Source: Fervidifonticultor_A sp037443565
Lineage (GTDB): Bacteria; Sysuimicrobiota; Sysuimicrobiia; Sysuimicrobiales; Humicultoraceae
Direction of reading: 5' to 3'
Assembly (NCBI GenBank): GCA_037443565.1
Contig: JBBIOB010000047.1
Coordinates: 1-23,637 of the forward strand
DNA: 23,637 nt
The notes beneath the pieces were generated by a model. The model was not told where the DNA came from. It saw only the letters and a list, made by a program, of their open reading frames with translations, and did not search any database. The translations under genes were made by a program, and so were the position numbers. Of the stretch, positions 8,091 through 15,068 are shown in pieces. The stretch's first letter is position 1. Each line of letters starts with the position of its first letter.

Positions 8091-8455
8091 CGGACCTCCT
8101 CCTCGAGCCTCGTCGCCCACACGGCGCGGCGCCGACGCACGCGCCGGACGCCGGTCAGGACCAGCGCCGCCATGGCCAGCGCGATCGTCCCGAGCACGAC
8201 CAGCGCCGCCAGATAGGGCGGCAGCCAGATGGCCACGATCAGGACGAGCAGCGCCACCACGAGGCCGAGGGCAAAGACCCCGAGCACGAGCGCGGCGCCG
8301 ATCAGGAGCGCGGCTGCGGCCACGTCCCGAGCCATGCCGCCGGCGTGCTCTTCGAGGGTACGGCCGTATAGGCGGATCAGGGACGCCACGTCGGCGATCA
8401 GACGCCGCAGGATCTCCCCGGTGGGCTCGGGCTGTTCAGGTGGACGCTCGCTCAT
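8057..8455 (-). CDS. Holin-X (PF07332-like) small membrane protein
   Basis: The 132-aa protein has a Pro/Glu-rich N-terminus and an amphipathic helix (ILRRLIADVASLIRLYGRTL, about 15-34). Two adjacent membrane helices follow (about 46-77 and 80-102), then a basic patch RRVRRRR (104-110) and an amphipathic C-terminus. This layout fits the 'phage holin family / putative Actinobacteria Holin-X' group, which despite the name is mostly chromosomal and of unknown function in envelope biology. No lysis or phage genes surround it, so I do not read it as prophage. It begins 123 bases after the response regulator, past two palindromes, and overlaps the next small gene. Confidence 0.7.
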   Translation of the reverse strand: MSERPPEQPEPTGEILRRLIADVASLIRLYGRTLEEHAGGMARDVAAAALLIGAALVLGVFALGLVVALLVLIVAIWLPPYLAALVVLGTIALAMAALVLTGVRRVRRRRAVWATRLEEEVRWLRSLFPKES

Positions 8456-8496
8456 CAGCGCTTTGTTTCAGGGCCCGCGCGGGGGATTCCTTTGAC

Positions 8497-8523
8497 GCCG
8501 GCCCGTGCTCGGCACGGGCCGGC
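8497..8523. repeat. Perfect 12-bp palindrome with 3-base loop
   Basis: The left arm GCCGGCCCGTGC (8497-8508) and right arm (8512-8523) are exact reverse complements around the loop TCG. It lies in the 123-base gap between the response regulator and the holin-like gene. No T-run follows on either strand, so it is not a classical intrinsic terminator. It may be a stable transcript-end hairpin or part of a dispersed element together with the next palindrome. Confidence 0.75.
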
Positions 8524-8545
8524 ATCGTCGCGCAGTGGAGATGGC

Positions 8546-8583
8546 GGGCGGCCAGGCGCGTCCTGCGCCTGGCCGCCCCTACA
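8546..8583 (-). repeat. Perfect 14-bp palindrome with TGTAGGGGCGGCC edge, REP-like element
   Basis: The arms 8546-8559 and 8565-8578 are exact reverse complements with a 5-base loop (8560-8564). On the minus strand the element starts TGTAGGGGCGGCC, and the TAG inside it (8581-8579) is the stop codon of the response regulator. The TGTAGGGGCG-stem-GCCGCCC form resembles short palindromic repeats dispersed in several GC-rich and cyanobacterial genomes. That resemblance is from memory and untested. No poly-T follows, so terminator function is uncertain. Confidence 0.65.
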
Positions 8584-9301
8584 GATCAATTAACCCTTTG
8601 CGCACCGCGTACCGCACCAGATGCGCCCGATCGTGCAGGTCGAGCTTCTCCATGATGTGGGTGCGGTGCGTCTCCACGGTCTTGACGCTGATGTGGAGGA
8701 TCTCCGCGATCTCCCGGTTGGTCTTGCCGTTAGCGATCAGCCGGACGACCTGTCGCTCCCGCTCGGTGAGACCGTCGAAGCGCTTGCGCTCATCCTCGCG
8801 GCTCTGCTGAGCATCGTACTCGGTCACCAGCCGCTGCGCGATGACCGGGTGCAGGAAGGTGTGCCCGGTGGCCACGGCCCGCACCGCGTCGACCAGATCG
8901 CGCGCGCTGGCCCGCTTGAGCACGTAGCCCGAGGCGCCGGCCTTCATCAGCTCATAGAAGTACGCTTCGTCCTCGTGCATCGTGAGGATGACGACGCCGA
9001 CCTCGGGCATCAGGCCCTTGATACGACGCGTCGCCTCGACCCCCCCCAGGCGCGGCATGCTGACGTCGAGGCACACGATGTCGGGACGCAGGCTCTGCGC
9101 GAGCTCGACGGCGGCCTCGCCGTCCCCGGCTTCCCCGACCACCTCCATGTCGGGCTCGGCCGCGAGCAGGCGGCGGATCCCCTCGCGCACGATGGCATGG
9201 TCCTCCGCGATGAGAATCCGCAGCGGGCGCGGGCGCCGCACCCCGGATGGGATCTCGCGGTCAGACGGCGTTGCGTCAAACTGCCGGTCAAAGGCTGACA
9301 T
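8579..9301 (-). CDS. NarL/LuxR-type response regulator (orphan)
   Basis: The 240-aa protein is a two-domain transcription regulator. The receiver domain (about 28-145) has the acidic pair Glu33/Asp34, the phospho-acceptor Asp79 (in VCLDVSMP), Thr107 and Lys129. The C-terminal LuxR-type helix-turn-helix (about 178-222) includes LTERERQVVRLIANG and KTVETHRTHIMEKL. The ATG at 9301 lies 7 bases after the gamma subunit stop and has no clear ribosome site; a longer start would overlap that gene. No histidine kinase is visible in the window. Position suggests co-transcription with the oxidoreductase operon. The final TAG comes from the adjoining palindromic element. Confidence 0.93.
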   Translation of the reverse strand: MSAFDRQFDATPSDREIPSGVRRPRPLRILIAEDHAIVREGIRRLLAAEPDMEVVGEAGDGEAAVELAQSLRPDIVCLDVSMPRLGGVEATRRIKGLMPEVGVVILTMHEDEAYFYELMKAGASGYVLKRASARDLVDAVRAVATGHTFLHPVIAQRLVTEYDAQQSREDERKRFDGLTERERQVVRLIANGKTNREIAEILHISVKTVETHRTHIMEKLDLHDRAHLVRYAVRKGLIDL

Positions 9302-9308
9302 CGCAGGA

Positions 9309-9860
9309 CTACGCTGGGTTGGCAAGCTGCACCACCTCATGACGGCCCCGTTCAAGCGCCGCCGTGTTGCGGGCGCGGGCTTCGGGGTCGCGGACCTTGT
9401 GCTCCAGAGCGTACCGGATGCTCTCGTCGGACAGGATCGGCCAGACGGCCGTCAGCGCGCCCAGGATCACCACGTTGGCGGCCCGCGCCGCGCCCAGGTC
9501 GCTGGCAATTGCCGTGGCCGGCACCGCGACGGCCCGCACGTCGGTGCGCCTGACGGGCTGCTCGACCATGGTGCTGTCGGTCACGATCAACCCTCCGGAC
9601 CGCACCGCGGGTCCGAACCGGTCGAGCGACGGCCGGTTGAGGGCGATCAACACCGTGGGATCCGCGACGACGGGCGAGGCAATGGGGGCATCGCTGATCA
9701 CCACGGTGCAACTCGCCGTCCCGCCGCGCTGCTCGGGGCCGTAGGCCGGAAACCACGTGACGTGCAGGCCCTCGTGCACCGCGGCGTACGCGAGCACCTC
9801 CCCCAGGAACAGCACGCCCTGGCCGCCAAAGCCCGCGAGCACAAACTCATGCTGCGGCAC
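9309..9860 (-). CDS. 2-oxoacid:ferredoxin oxidoreductase, gamma subunit
   Basis: The 183-aa protein is the catalytic gamma domain that helps bind CoA and completes oxidative decarboxylation of 2-oxoacids to acyl-CoA. It shows the family opening VLAGFGGQGVLFLGEVLA and then WFPAYGPEQRGGTASCTVVIS, which are hallmark motifs. I chose the GTG at 9860 because AAGGAG stands 7 bases before it; this start overlaps the beta gene by 14 bases, consistent with coupling. Length matches stand-alone gamma subunits of KorC/VorA type. It lies 7 bases before the response regulator. Confidence 0.93.
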   Translation of the reverse strand: MPQHEFVLAGFGGQGVLFLGEVLAYAAVHEGLHVTWFPAYGPEQRGGTASCTVVISDAPIASPVVADPTVLIALNRPSLDRFGPAVRSGGLIVTDSTMVEQPVRRTDVRAVAVPATAIASDLGAARAANVVILGALTAVWPILSDESIRYALEHKVRDPEARARNTAALERGRHEVVQLANPA

Positions 9861-10638
9861 GGACCGGCTCCTTTCCCGGCGACGGGCGGGCATCCAAGCG
9901 CGCGCTCGTGTCCTTCATGACCCCGAGGGGATAGGCCGGGAGCATGTGCTGCTCGCACCAGGCGATGGCATCGAGCGGGGTCAGACCCCAGTTCACCGGA
10001 CAGGTGGACAGCAGCTCCACGATCCCCAGGCCGCGGTCGTCGAGCTGCGCGCGAAAGGCGGCCTCGACGGCGCGTCGAGCGCGGTGGATGCGCGCCGGGC
10101 TGGTCACCGCCTCGCGCGCGGCGAAGGCCACACCGTCCAAGGTGGCCAGCATCTCGGTGATCCGCAGCGGGCCGCCGTGTACCCGCACGTCGCGGCCGGA
10201 AGGGGTGGTCGTAGTCTTCATGCCCGGCAGCGTGGTTGGCGCCATCTGGCCGCCGGTCATCCCGTAGAGGCCGTTGTTGACATAGATGACGGTGATCCGC
10301 TCGCCGCGCGCCGCCGCGTGCAGGATCTCGGCCGCGCCGATCGACGCCAGATCGCCGTCACCCTGGTAGGTGAAGACGACCCGGTCGGGGAGCACGCGTT
10401 TGATGCCGGTGGCCACCGCCGGCGCGCGCCCGTGCGCTGCCTGCTGGAAGTCGACATCTAGGTAGTTGTAGGCCAACACCGAGCATCCCACGCAGGCCAC
10501 GCCGATCGTGCGCTCGCGGACCCCGAACTTGTCGATGGCTTCCGCGACCAGCCGGTGGATGATCCCGTGGGTGCACCCCGGGCAGTAGTGCATGGGGACA
10601 TCGAGCAGGGTCCTTGGCCGTCCCGCGACCTGAATCAT
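9847..10638 (-). CDS. 2-oxoacid:ferredoxin oxidoreductase, beta (TPP-binding) subunit
   Basis: The 263-aa protein binds thiamine pyrophosphate and carries the proximal cluster ligands. Motifs visible are YCPGCTHG (Cys19 and Cys22), VACVGCS (Cys49 and Cys52) and the TPP-Mg motif GDGD (93-96) followed by the NN at 121-122 and YGMTGGQMAPTT. The MTGGQ/APTT pattern is typical of 2-oxoglutarate and branched-chain oxoacid enzymes as well as relatives, so the substrate cannot be fixed from sequence. The ATG at 10638 overlaps the alpha stop as ATGA. A distal cluster ligand Cys in the second half (LLSTCPVNWG) is also present. Confidence 0.94.
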   Translation of the reverse strand: MIQVAGRPRTLLDVPMHYCPGCTHGIIHRLVAEAIDKFGVRERTIGVACVGCSVLAYNYLDVDFQQAAHGRAPAVATGIKRVLPDRVVFTYQGDGDLASIGAAEILHAAARGERITVIYVNNGLYGMTGGQMAPTTLPGMKTTTTPSGRDVRVHGGPLRITEMLATLDGVAFAAREAVTSPARIHRARRAVEAAFRAQLDDRGLGIVELLSTCPVNWGLTPLDAIAWCEQHMLPAYPLGVMKDTSARLDARPSPGKEPVRAAA

Positions 10639-11687
10639 GCGGGAACTCCTTCCTTGGCGGCCACCCGCCGCAGCGCCTCGAGGATCTCTCCGGGCATCGG
10701 CACCACGCCGCCCACCCGGCCGTAGAACTCCACCGGCGCCTGACCGCCGGTGGCGAGCCGCACGTCTTCGATCATCATGCCGGAGTTCATCTCGACCACC
10801 AGCCACCGCCGTGGGGCGCGGCGGAAAGCCTGGGTCGGAAACGGCCAGAGCGTGATCGGTCGGATCAGCCCGACCCGCAGCCCCTCGGCTCTCGCGCGGT
10901 CGACGGCCGACCGCGCGATGCGCGCCGTGGTGCCGCAGGCGACCACGATCACGTCGGCGTCGTCGACGCGGTCGTCCTCCCAGCGCGGCTCGGCGGCCCG
11001 GATCTCGTCGTAGACCGCCATGAGTCCCAGGACGTGCTGCTCGAGCTCTTCAGGCTCGAGATAGATCGACGAGATGATCCGGCGCTCGCCGGTCGCGCCC
11101 GTCGTCGTCCAGGCAGGCGGCGGGGGCGGCTCGATGGGCTCGGGGAGCTGGACCGGCTCCATCATCTGGCCGAGGATCCCGTCGGCCCCGATGACCGACG
11201 GCAGACGGTAGCGTTCCGCAAGCGTGAACGCCAGGCCCACCAGGTCGACGAGCTCTTGCAGCGTCGAGGGCGCCAGCACGATCCCGTGCACGTCGCCGTG
11301 CCCGAGCGCCCGTGTCACCTGGAAGTAGTCGCCCTGGGAGGGCGCGATGTTGCCCAGACCCGGCCCGCCGCGCATGACGTTCACGACGAGGCACGGCAGG
11401 CGCGCGCCGATCATGTACGACAACCCCTCGGTCATGAGGCTGAAGCCCGGGCTGCTGGTGGACGTCATCACCCGGGCACCGGCACCGGCCGCGCCGTAGA
11501 CCATGTTGATCGCGGCCACCTCGCTCTCGGCCTGCAGAAACACGCCGCCTGCCTCGGGCAGGCGTCGCGAAAGGTACTCTCCGACCTCGTTCTGGGGCGT
11601 AATCGGATAGCCGAAGTACGCCCGGCACCCCGCGCGCACGGCGGCCTCGGCCAGGGCCTCGTTGCCCTTCATCAAGATGCGCGTCAT
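10635..11687 (-). CDS. vorB: 2-oxoacid:ferredoxin oxidoreductase, alpha subunit (VorB type)
   Basis: The 350-aa protein matches the alpha subunit called VorB (3-methyl-2-oxobutanoate:ferredoxin oxidoreductase). It has LMKGNEALAEAAVRAGCRAY at the N-terminus, GYPITPQNEVGEYLSRRLPE, FLQAESEVAAINMVYGAAGA and MRGGPGLGNIAPSQGDYFQ. A proline-rich linker (PEPIEPPPPPAW) precedes the second domain, which ends with VEMNSGMMIEDVR and FYGRVGG. Enzymes annotated VorB can act on branched-chain oxoacids, 2-oxoglutarate or pyruvate, so I treat the substrate as open. The ATG at 11687 lies behind GGGAG and overlaps the delta stop (ATGA). Confidence 0.93.
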   Translation of the reverse strand: MTRILMKGNEALAEAAVRAGCRAYFGYPITPQNEVGEYLSRRLPEAGGVFLQAESEVAAINMVYGAAGAGARVMTSTSSPGFSLMTEGLSYMIGARLPCLVVNVMRGGPGLGNIAPSQGDYFQVTRALGHGDVHGIVLAPSTLQELVDLVGLAFTLAERYRLPSVIGADGILGQMMEPVQLPEPIEPPPPPAWTTTGATGERRIISSIYLEPEELEQHVLGLMAVYDEIRAAEPRWEDDRVDDADVIVVACGTTARIARSAVDRARAEGLRVGLIRPITLWPFPTQAFRRAPRRWLVVEMNSGMMIEDVRLATGGQAPVEFYGRVGGVVPMPGEILEALRRVAAKEGVPA

Positions 11688-12001
11688 GCCGCTCCCTCCT
11701 CCTCGGCGGCGCCCGCCCTCCGGGCGGGCTTCGGCGGCTTGAAGACGGCGATGATGGCCTCGGGGCAGATCATGGCGCACGCGGCGCACGACGTGCAGCG
11801 CTCGTTGTCGATGAGCGCCGCGGCAGGATAGCCTCTGGCGTTTAGCCCGCCCAACACCAGCACGGTGGGCGGGCAGACGGCCACACAAAGCCCGCAGCCC
11901 TTGCACCGCTCCGCGACAATCACCACACGCAGTTCGGGTACGACCATCACAGGCTCGTCACCGTCCCATCGGACCAGCAGAGAGGTTCCCTGTGCGTCCA
12001 C
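11684..12001 (-). CDS. 2-oxoacid:ferredoxin oxidoreductase, delta (2[4Fe-4S]) subunit
   Basis: The 105-aa ferredoxin-like subunit has two complete cluster motifs, CKGCGLCVAVCPP and CTSCAACAMICPE, each C-x2-C-x2-C-x3-C-P. It would pass electrons from the TPP site to soluble ferredoxin. The N-terminal 30 residues are an extra beta-rich stretch, and the tail is Lys/Pro- then Ala/Glu-rich. The start is a GTG at 12001, 2 bases after the CBS-BON gene. An 8-bp GC hairpin (11711-11729) lies in the tail codons, just before the ATGA junction with the alpha gene. The order delta-alpha-beta-gamma is usual for four-subunit enzymes. Confidence 0.92.
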   Translation of the reverse strand: MDAQGTSLLVRWDGDEPVMVVPELRVVIVAERCKGCGLCVAVCPPTVLVLGGLNARGYPAAALIDNERCTSCAACAMICPEAIIAVFKPPKPARRAGAAEEEGAA

Positions 12002-12003
12002 CG

Positions 12004-12735
12004 CTATCGCCTCGGTCCTTCGGGTCGAAGGTGCGCGTCGTCAAGCGCGGCGGTGAGCCGGTTGCGGACCTCGACCACCCCATCGGCCAGCGCAGCCCAC
12101 TTTCCGGCCATCGCCGCCTCGGACGCGCGCTCCACGTGACCATCGAGGAACACGACCCCGTCTCTCACGTCCACCAGCACGTGCGCCATGTCGATCCACA
12201 GGTCGTGGGCCAGGCTGTGGCGGATCACCTCGGCCAGCTCGGCATCCGGCCGCCGGAACGCCTTCAGCACATCGGCCCGGCTCACGATGCCCACGACGCG
12301 GCCGGCGCGCTGGACCACCAAACGATTGATCCCGTGCCGGACCATGGCCTCGGCGATCTCGTGCACCGTGGCCGTCTCGGTCACCGTCAGCACGGGCGAG
12401 GTCATGACCTCGAACGCCCGGGTGCCCTCCGCCCTGCGCGCCTGCTCGCGCGCTTCGACGACCGCCCGAAGCGGCAGCCGCCGCACGAGCGCCGACGGTT
12501 CCTGCGGCCGGGGCTGGATCTCCTTGTAGAGAAGATCCCCCTCGGTCGCGATGCCGACGAGCTCCTGCTCAGCGGTCACAATGGGAATACCGCTGATGCG
12601 GTGCGCGGTCATCAGCGCCGCCAGGTCGCGGACCGTGGTCTCCGGCAGTGCCGTGATCACCGGCGCGGTCATGATGTCGCGCGCCACCAGCCGCAGCGCC
12701 CGCGGCGGGGTCGCGGTCGCCGCATACCCTTCCAT
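12004..12735 (-). CDS. CBS-CBS-BON domain protein
   Basis: The 243-aa protein contains two CBS domains (about 17-71, with RDIMTAPVITALPETTV and GIPIVT; and about 105-160, with FEVMTSPVLTVTETATV and VVGIVSRADVL). They are followed by a BON domain (about 164-230: DAELAEVIRHSL, then VRDGVVFLDGHV and VRNRL). CBS pairs typically bind AMP, ATP, SAM or NAD, and BON domains bind surfaces or lipids. It starts with a 1-base overlap (TGATG) with the AcuB-like gene and ends 2 bases before the ferredoxin subunit. A regulatory role in the same operon is likely, but the target is unknown. Confidence 0.9.
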   Translation of the reverse strand: MEGYAATATPPRALRLVARDIMTAPVITALPETTVRDLAALMTAHRISGIPIVTAEQELVGIATEGDLLYKEIQPRPQEPSALVRRLPLRAVVEAREQARRAEGTRAFEVMTSPVLTVTETATVHEIAEAMVRHGINRLVVQRAGRVVGIVSRADVLKAFRRPDAELAEVIRHSLAHDLWIDMAHVLVDVRDGVVFLDGHVERASEAAMAGKWAALADGVVEVRNRLTAALDDAHLRPEGPRR

Positions 12736-13370
12736 CAGGGTTCACCTCCACCCTCGAAGGCGATCTCGAGGGCCAGGCGCCCGATGACGTCGCGCGCCCG
12801 GCGGCGGTCGCGTTCATGCACGACCAGGTAGATCCCCTCAGCGCCTCGCGCACGCGCGGTCTGCAGGGAGGCAATGGGGATGCCGGCGCGCGCCAGCGCG
12901 GCCACGATCCGCGGCAGCTCGACCGAGACGCTGCCGACGGTCAGGTGAAATCGCGCCTCGTGCTCGGCCGTCCGAAAGATCTCGGCGAACACGTCGAACA
13001 CGTCGCTCTCGGTGATGATCCCGACCAGGCGGCCGGCGCTGGCGACTGGCAGGCCGCCGATCTTGCGTTCCCGCATCAGCGCGGCGGCCTCCTCGAGCGG
13101 GGCGTCGGGGTCGATGGTCAGCGGCTGCGGCGTCATGAGGTGCCGCACCAGCACGCCCACCGACAGGGTCGGAATCTGCCACTGCCCGCCGACCGCCGGC
13201 GGCTGCACCCGGACGACGTCGGTCCAGGTGACGATCCCGACCAGTACCTCGCCGTCCGTGACCGGCAACCGGCGGATGCGGTGCCGGCGCATCAGACCCA
13301 GCGCCTCCCAGGCCGGTGCGTCGGGTCCGATCACCTGCACGGGCGCGGTCATGCAGTCGCGCACGCGCAT
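12735..13370 (-). CDS. acuB: AcuB-like CBS-CBS-ACT domain protein
   Basis: The 211-aa protein has CBS domain 1 (residues 1-52, VRDCMTAPVQVIGPDAPA and TDGEVLVGIVTWTDVV), CBS domain 2 (74-128, VRHLMTPQPLTIDPDAPL and AGRLVGIITESDVFD) and a C-terminal ACT-like domain (141-188, FHLTVGSVSVELPRIVAALA). That architecture and length match AcuB of Bacillus, encoded next to the acetyltransferase AcuA, as here. Bacillus AcuB has a poorly understood role in acetoin and acetate metabolism. The ATG at 13370 lies 8 bases after the acetyltransferase stop. The symbol reflects architecture plus neighbour, not proven orthology. Confidence 0.83.
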   Translation of the reverse strand: MRVRDCMTAPVQVIGPDAPAWEALGLMRRHRIRRLPVTDGEVLVGIVTWTDVVRVQPPAVGGQWQIPTLSVGVLVRHLMTPQPLTIDPDAPLEEAAALMRERKIGGLPVASAGRLVGIITESDVFDVFAEIFRTAEHEARFHLTVGSVSVELPRIVAALARAGIPIASLQTARARGAEGIYLVVHERDRRRARDVIGRLALEIAFEGGGEP

Positions 13371-13378
13371 GCTGGCTC

Positions 13379-14008
13379 CTACGCCGCCCGCTCCCCGCGC
13401 TGGCTCTGGCGAAACCGCCGGACCAGGTCGGGCGGTGCCTGGCGGCCGATGCGGACCGCCAGGAAGTTGGCCGGCTCCATCATCACGTTGGGCTCGTTGG
13501 TCCACTCGCGCCGGAACCCAAAGCGCTCGAAGAGCTTCAGCAATCGGTCCGCGTAGACGGTCGCCGACAGGCCGGTGTCGTCCACGTCCCAGCACCAGAC
13601 GTAGGCGGTGGCGACGTAGATCCTGGACTCGACCTCGGGCCGGCCGAAGGCCTGCCGGAAGAGGCCCTGGGCCAGGCCCTGGCCCCGATAGCCCCTGGCG
13701 ACCTCGATGCCGATCTCGAGGATCCGGGGGTCGTTGAGGCGGCCCCAGGGCTGATCCACGCCCGACGGCACGAAGAGGAGATAGCCGACGATGATGTGGC
13801 CGTCTGTGGCGACAAAGACCTCGCCGCCCGGTACCCGCAGCCCCTTTCCGAGCATCTCGCGGACGATGTCGCGGCGCCGGTGGGTGTATCCGCAGAACGA
13901 TCCAAGCCCTGGATCGATCTCGTATTGGGCCAGCTCCCGCGAGTCCAGAATCTGCCGGACCACGGGGTACGTGTGAGACCGCTGCGAGGTCTCGGGCACA
14001 GACTCCAT
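13379..14008 (-). CDS. acuA: AcuA-like GNAT N-acetyltransferase
   Basis: The 209-aa protein has a GNAT fold: ATDGHIIVGYLLFVPSG (67-83), then IEIGIEVARGYRGQGLAQGL broken across strand 4 and the acetyl-CoA loop (about 98-116, with RGYRGQGLA). Beyond the generic fold it resembles Bacillus AcuA in length, in the YEIDPGL start, the YVATAYVWCWDVD segment (131-143) and the EPANFLAVRIG segment (178-188). AcuA acetylates and inactivates acetyl-CoA synthetase. A GGGGAGG site touches the ATG at 14008 but stands 9 bases before a GTG at 13999, so translation may really start three codons later. It probably begins the operon, after a 70-base gap holding only a weak TATGCT box. Confidence 0.8.
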   Translation of the reverse strand: MESVPETSQRSHTYPVVRQILDSRELAQYEIDPGLGSFCGYTHRRRDIVREMLGKGLRVPGGEVFVATDGHIIVGYLLFVPSGVDQPWGRLNDPRILEIGIEVARGYRGQGLAQGLFRQAFGRPEVESRIYVATAYVWCWDVDDTGLSATVYADRLLKLFERFGFRREWTNEPNVMMEPANFLAVRIGRQAPPDLVRRFRQSQRGERAA

Positions 14009-14078
14009 CCTCCCCTGACAGCATAGACCGGCGCCCCGGTGGCAGCCATCGGACGAAAACCCTATTTGCGCCGGCGAA

Positions 14079-15059
14079 TCAGGCGGCGGAGTTGGGGGAT
14101 GCGGCGCTCTCGACGAGCCGCAGGACCGCCCGGACGGCGGCCGGAACGCGGTCCCGGGCGAACCCTGACAGGCCCTCGCCGAGCTCAAATGATCGGCCGG
14201 GCACGGCCACCAGGTACGACGGCGGGCACCGGCCGTAGAGCGCCTCCGCCAGCGCCAGCACGCCGCCGGGCCCCAGCCCGTGCGAGCCGGTGGGTACCTC
14301 GCCGCCGGGCAGGAGGGGCAGCACGCGGACCTCGGCGTCGGCCCTGGAGGCATCGACGAAGACGACCAGACCGGCTTCGGCCACGTCCAGGGCCAGCTCG
14401 GGCACCATCTGGTGGACCACGTGCACATCGAGCCCGGCCCGGCCGGCCAGCGCCTTCGCCACCTCGGGACCGACGCCGTCGTCGCCGAGCAGCGTGTTGC
14501 CGAACGCGATGACAAGGGGCCGGCCGGTGGCCTCTGCGGAGGATGGACGCGCGGGGCGCTGCTCGCCCCGAGCGCGCTTGATCTCATCCAAGACCCGCTC
14601 CGCGGCCTCCTCGACCGCAGCCGCCACCGGTGGGGACAGGCCCTCGCCGATCGCAAACGACGCGGCCTCGATGCCGTGGATCACCAGGGACTGGGGCAGG
14701 GTCCGAAGCCGCCTCGCGAGCTCGACCGCCTCGGCCACCCCCAGGGCGTGCGTCGACGCAGGCCGGAATCCCGCCGGCAGCGGACCGGTGTGGGCCTCAA
14801 GGCGGTGCAGCGTGCCCGGGGGAGCACCGGAGCGCACCGCATCGACGAGGACGACGGCGTCGGCAGTGCGCCACAAATCCAGCAGCGGGGCTGCGTCGCC
14901 GGCGCACTCGCGGACCGCGACGCCCGACTCCGCGGCAGGGCCGGGCGTCGTAAGCCGCGCGCGGACCAACTGCGCCACCGCGAGCCCGGCCGCGTCGTCG
15001 CCGCGGGACGCGGTGCCGACGCCGATGACCAGGACCGTGGAGGCGGCCCGGGCGCGCAT
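14079..15059 (-). CDS. Fused tandem hydrogenase maturation protease (two M52/HycI-type domains)
   Basis: The 326-aa protein is twice the usual 150-170 aa of these nickel-dependent endopeptidases, which clip the C-terminal tail of the NiFe large subunit. Domain 1 (about 8-160) has GVGTASRGDDAAG (13-25), Asp73 in VLVDAVRSG and His104 in STHALGVAEA. Domain 2 (about 181-316) has AFGNTLLGDDGVG (185-197), Asp236 in VFVDASRA and His260 in GSHGLGPGG. Both therefore keep the acidic residue, Asp and His expected for nickel binding; domain 1 has Thr where the usual Asn of G-x-GN stands. A charged linker (KRARGEQRPARPSS) joins them. It begins 9 bases after hydA, its likely substrate gene. Confidence 0.88.
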   Translation of the reverse strand: MRARAASTVLVIGVGTASRGDDAAGLAVAQLVRARLTTPGPAAESGVAVRECAGDAAPLLDLWRTADAVVLVDAVRSGAPPGTLHRLEAHTGPLPAGFRPASTHALGVAEAVELARRLRTLPQSLVIHGIEAASFAIGEGLSPPVAAAVEEAAERVLDEIKRARGEQRPARPSSAEATGRPLVIAFGNTLLGDDGVGPEVAKALAGRAGLDVHVVHQMVPELALDVAEAGLVVFVDASRADAEVRVLPLLPGGEVPTGSHGLGPGGVLALAEALYGRCPPSYLVAVPGRSFELGEGLSGFARDRVPAAVRAVLRLVESAASPNSAA

Positions 15060-15068
15060 GGTCCCCCG

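Noticed and set aside
8057..8455. Possible prophage remnant because of the holin-like annotation
   Set aside because: There is no lysin, portal, integrase or attachment site nearby, and PF07332-type proteins are usually chromosomal.
8497..8578. Rho-independent terminators
   Set aside because: Stems are strong, but no T-run of four or more follows either hairpin on the minus strand, so I list them as palindromic repeats instead.
11552..11573. Inverted repeat CGCCTGCC/GGCAGGCG inside vorB
   Set aside because: It lies wholly within conserved coding sequence and is explained by codon use.
10614..11831. 405-codon open frame on the plus strand over vorB
   Set aside because: It is antisense to an unambiguous alpha subunit; there is no ribosome site or motif.
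14009..14078. Promoter before the AcuA-like gene
   Set aside because: The TATGCT box matches only 4 of 6 bases and has no fitting -35 hexamer; too weak to list.
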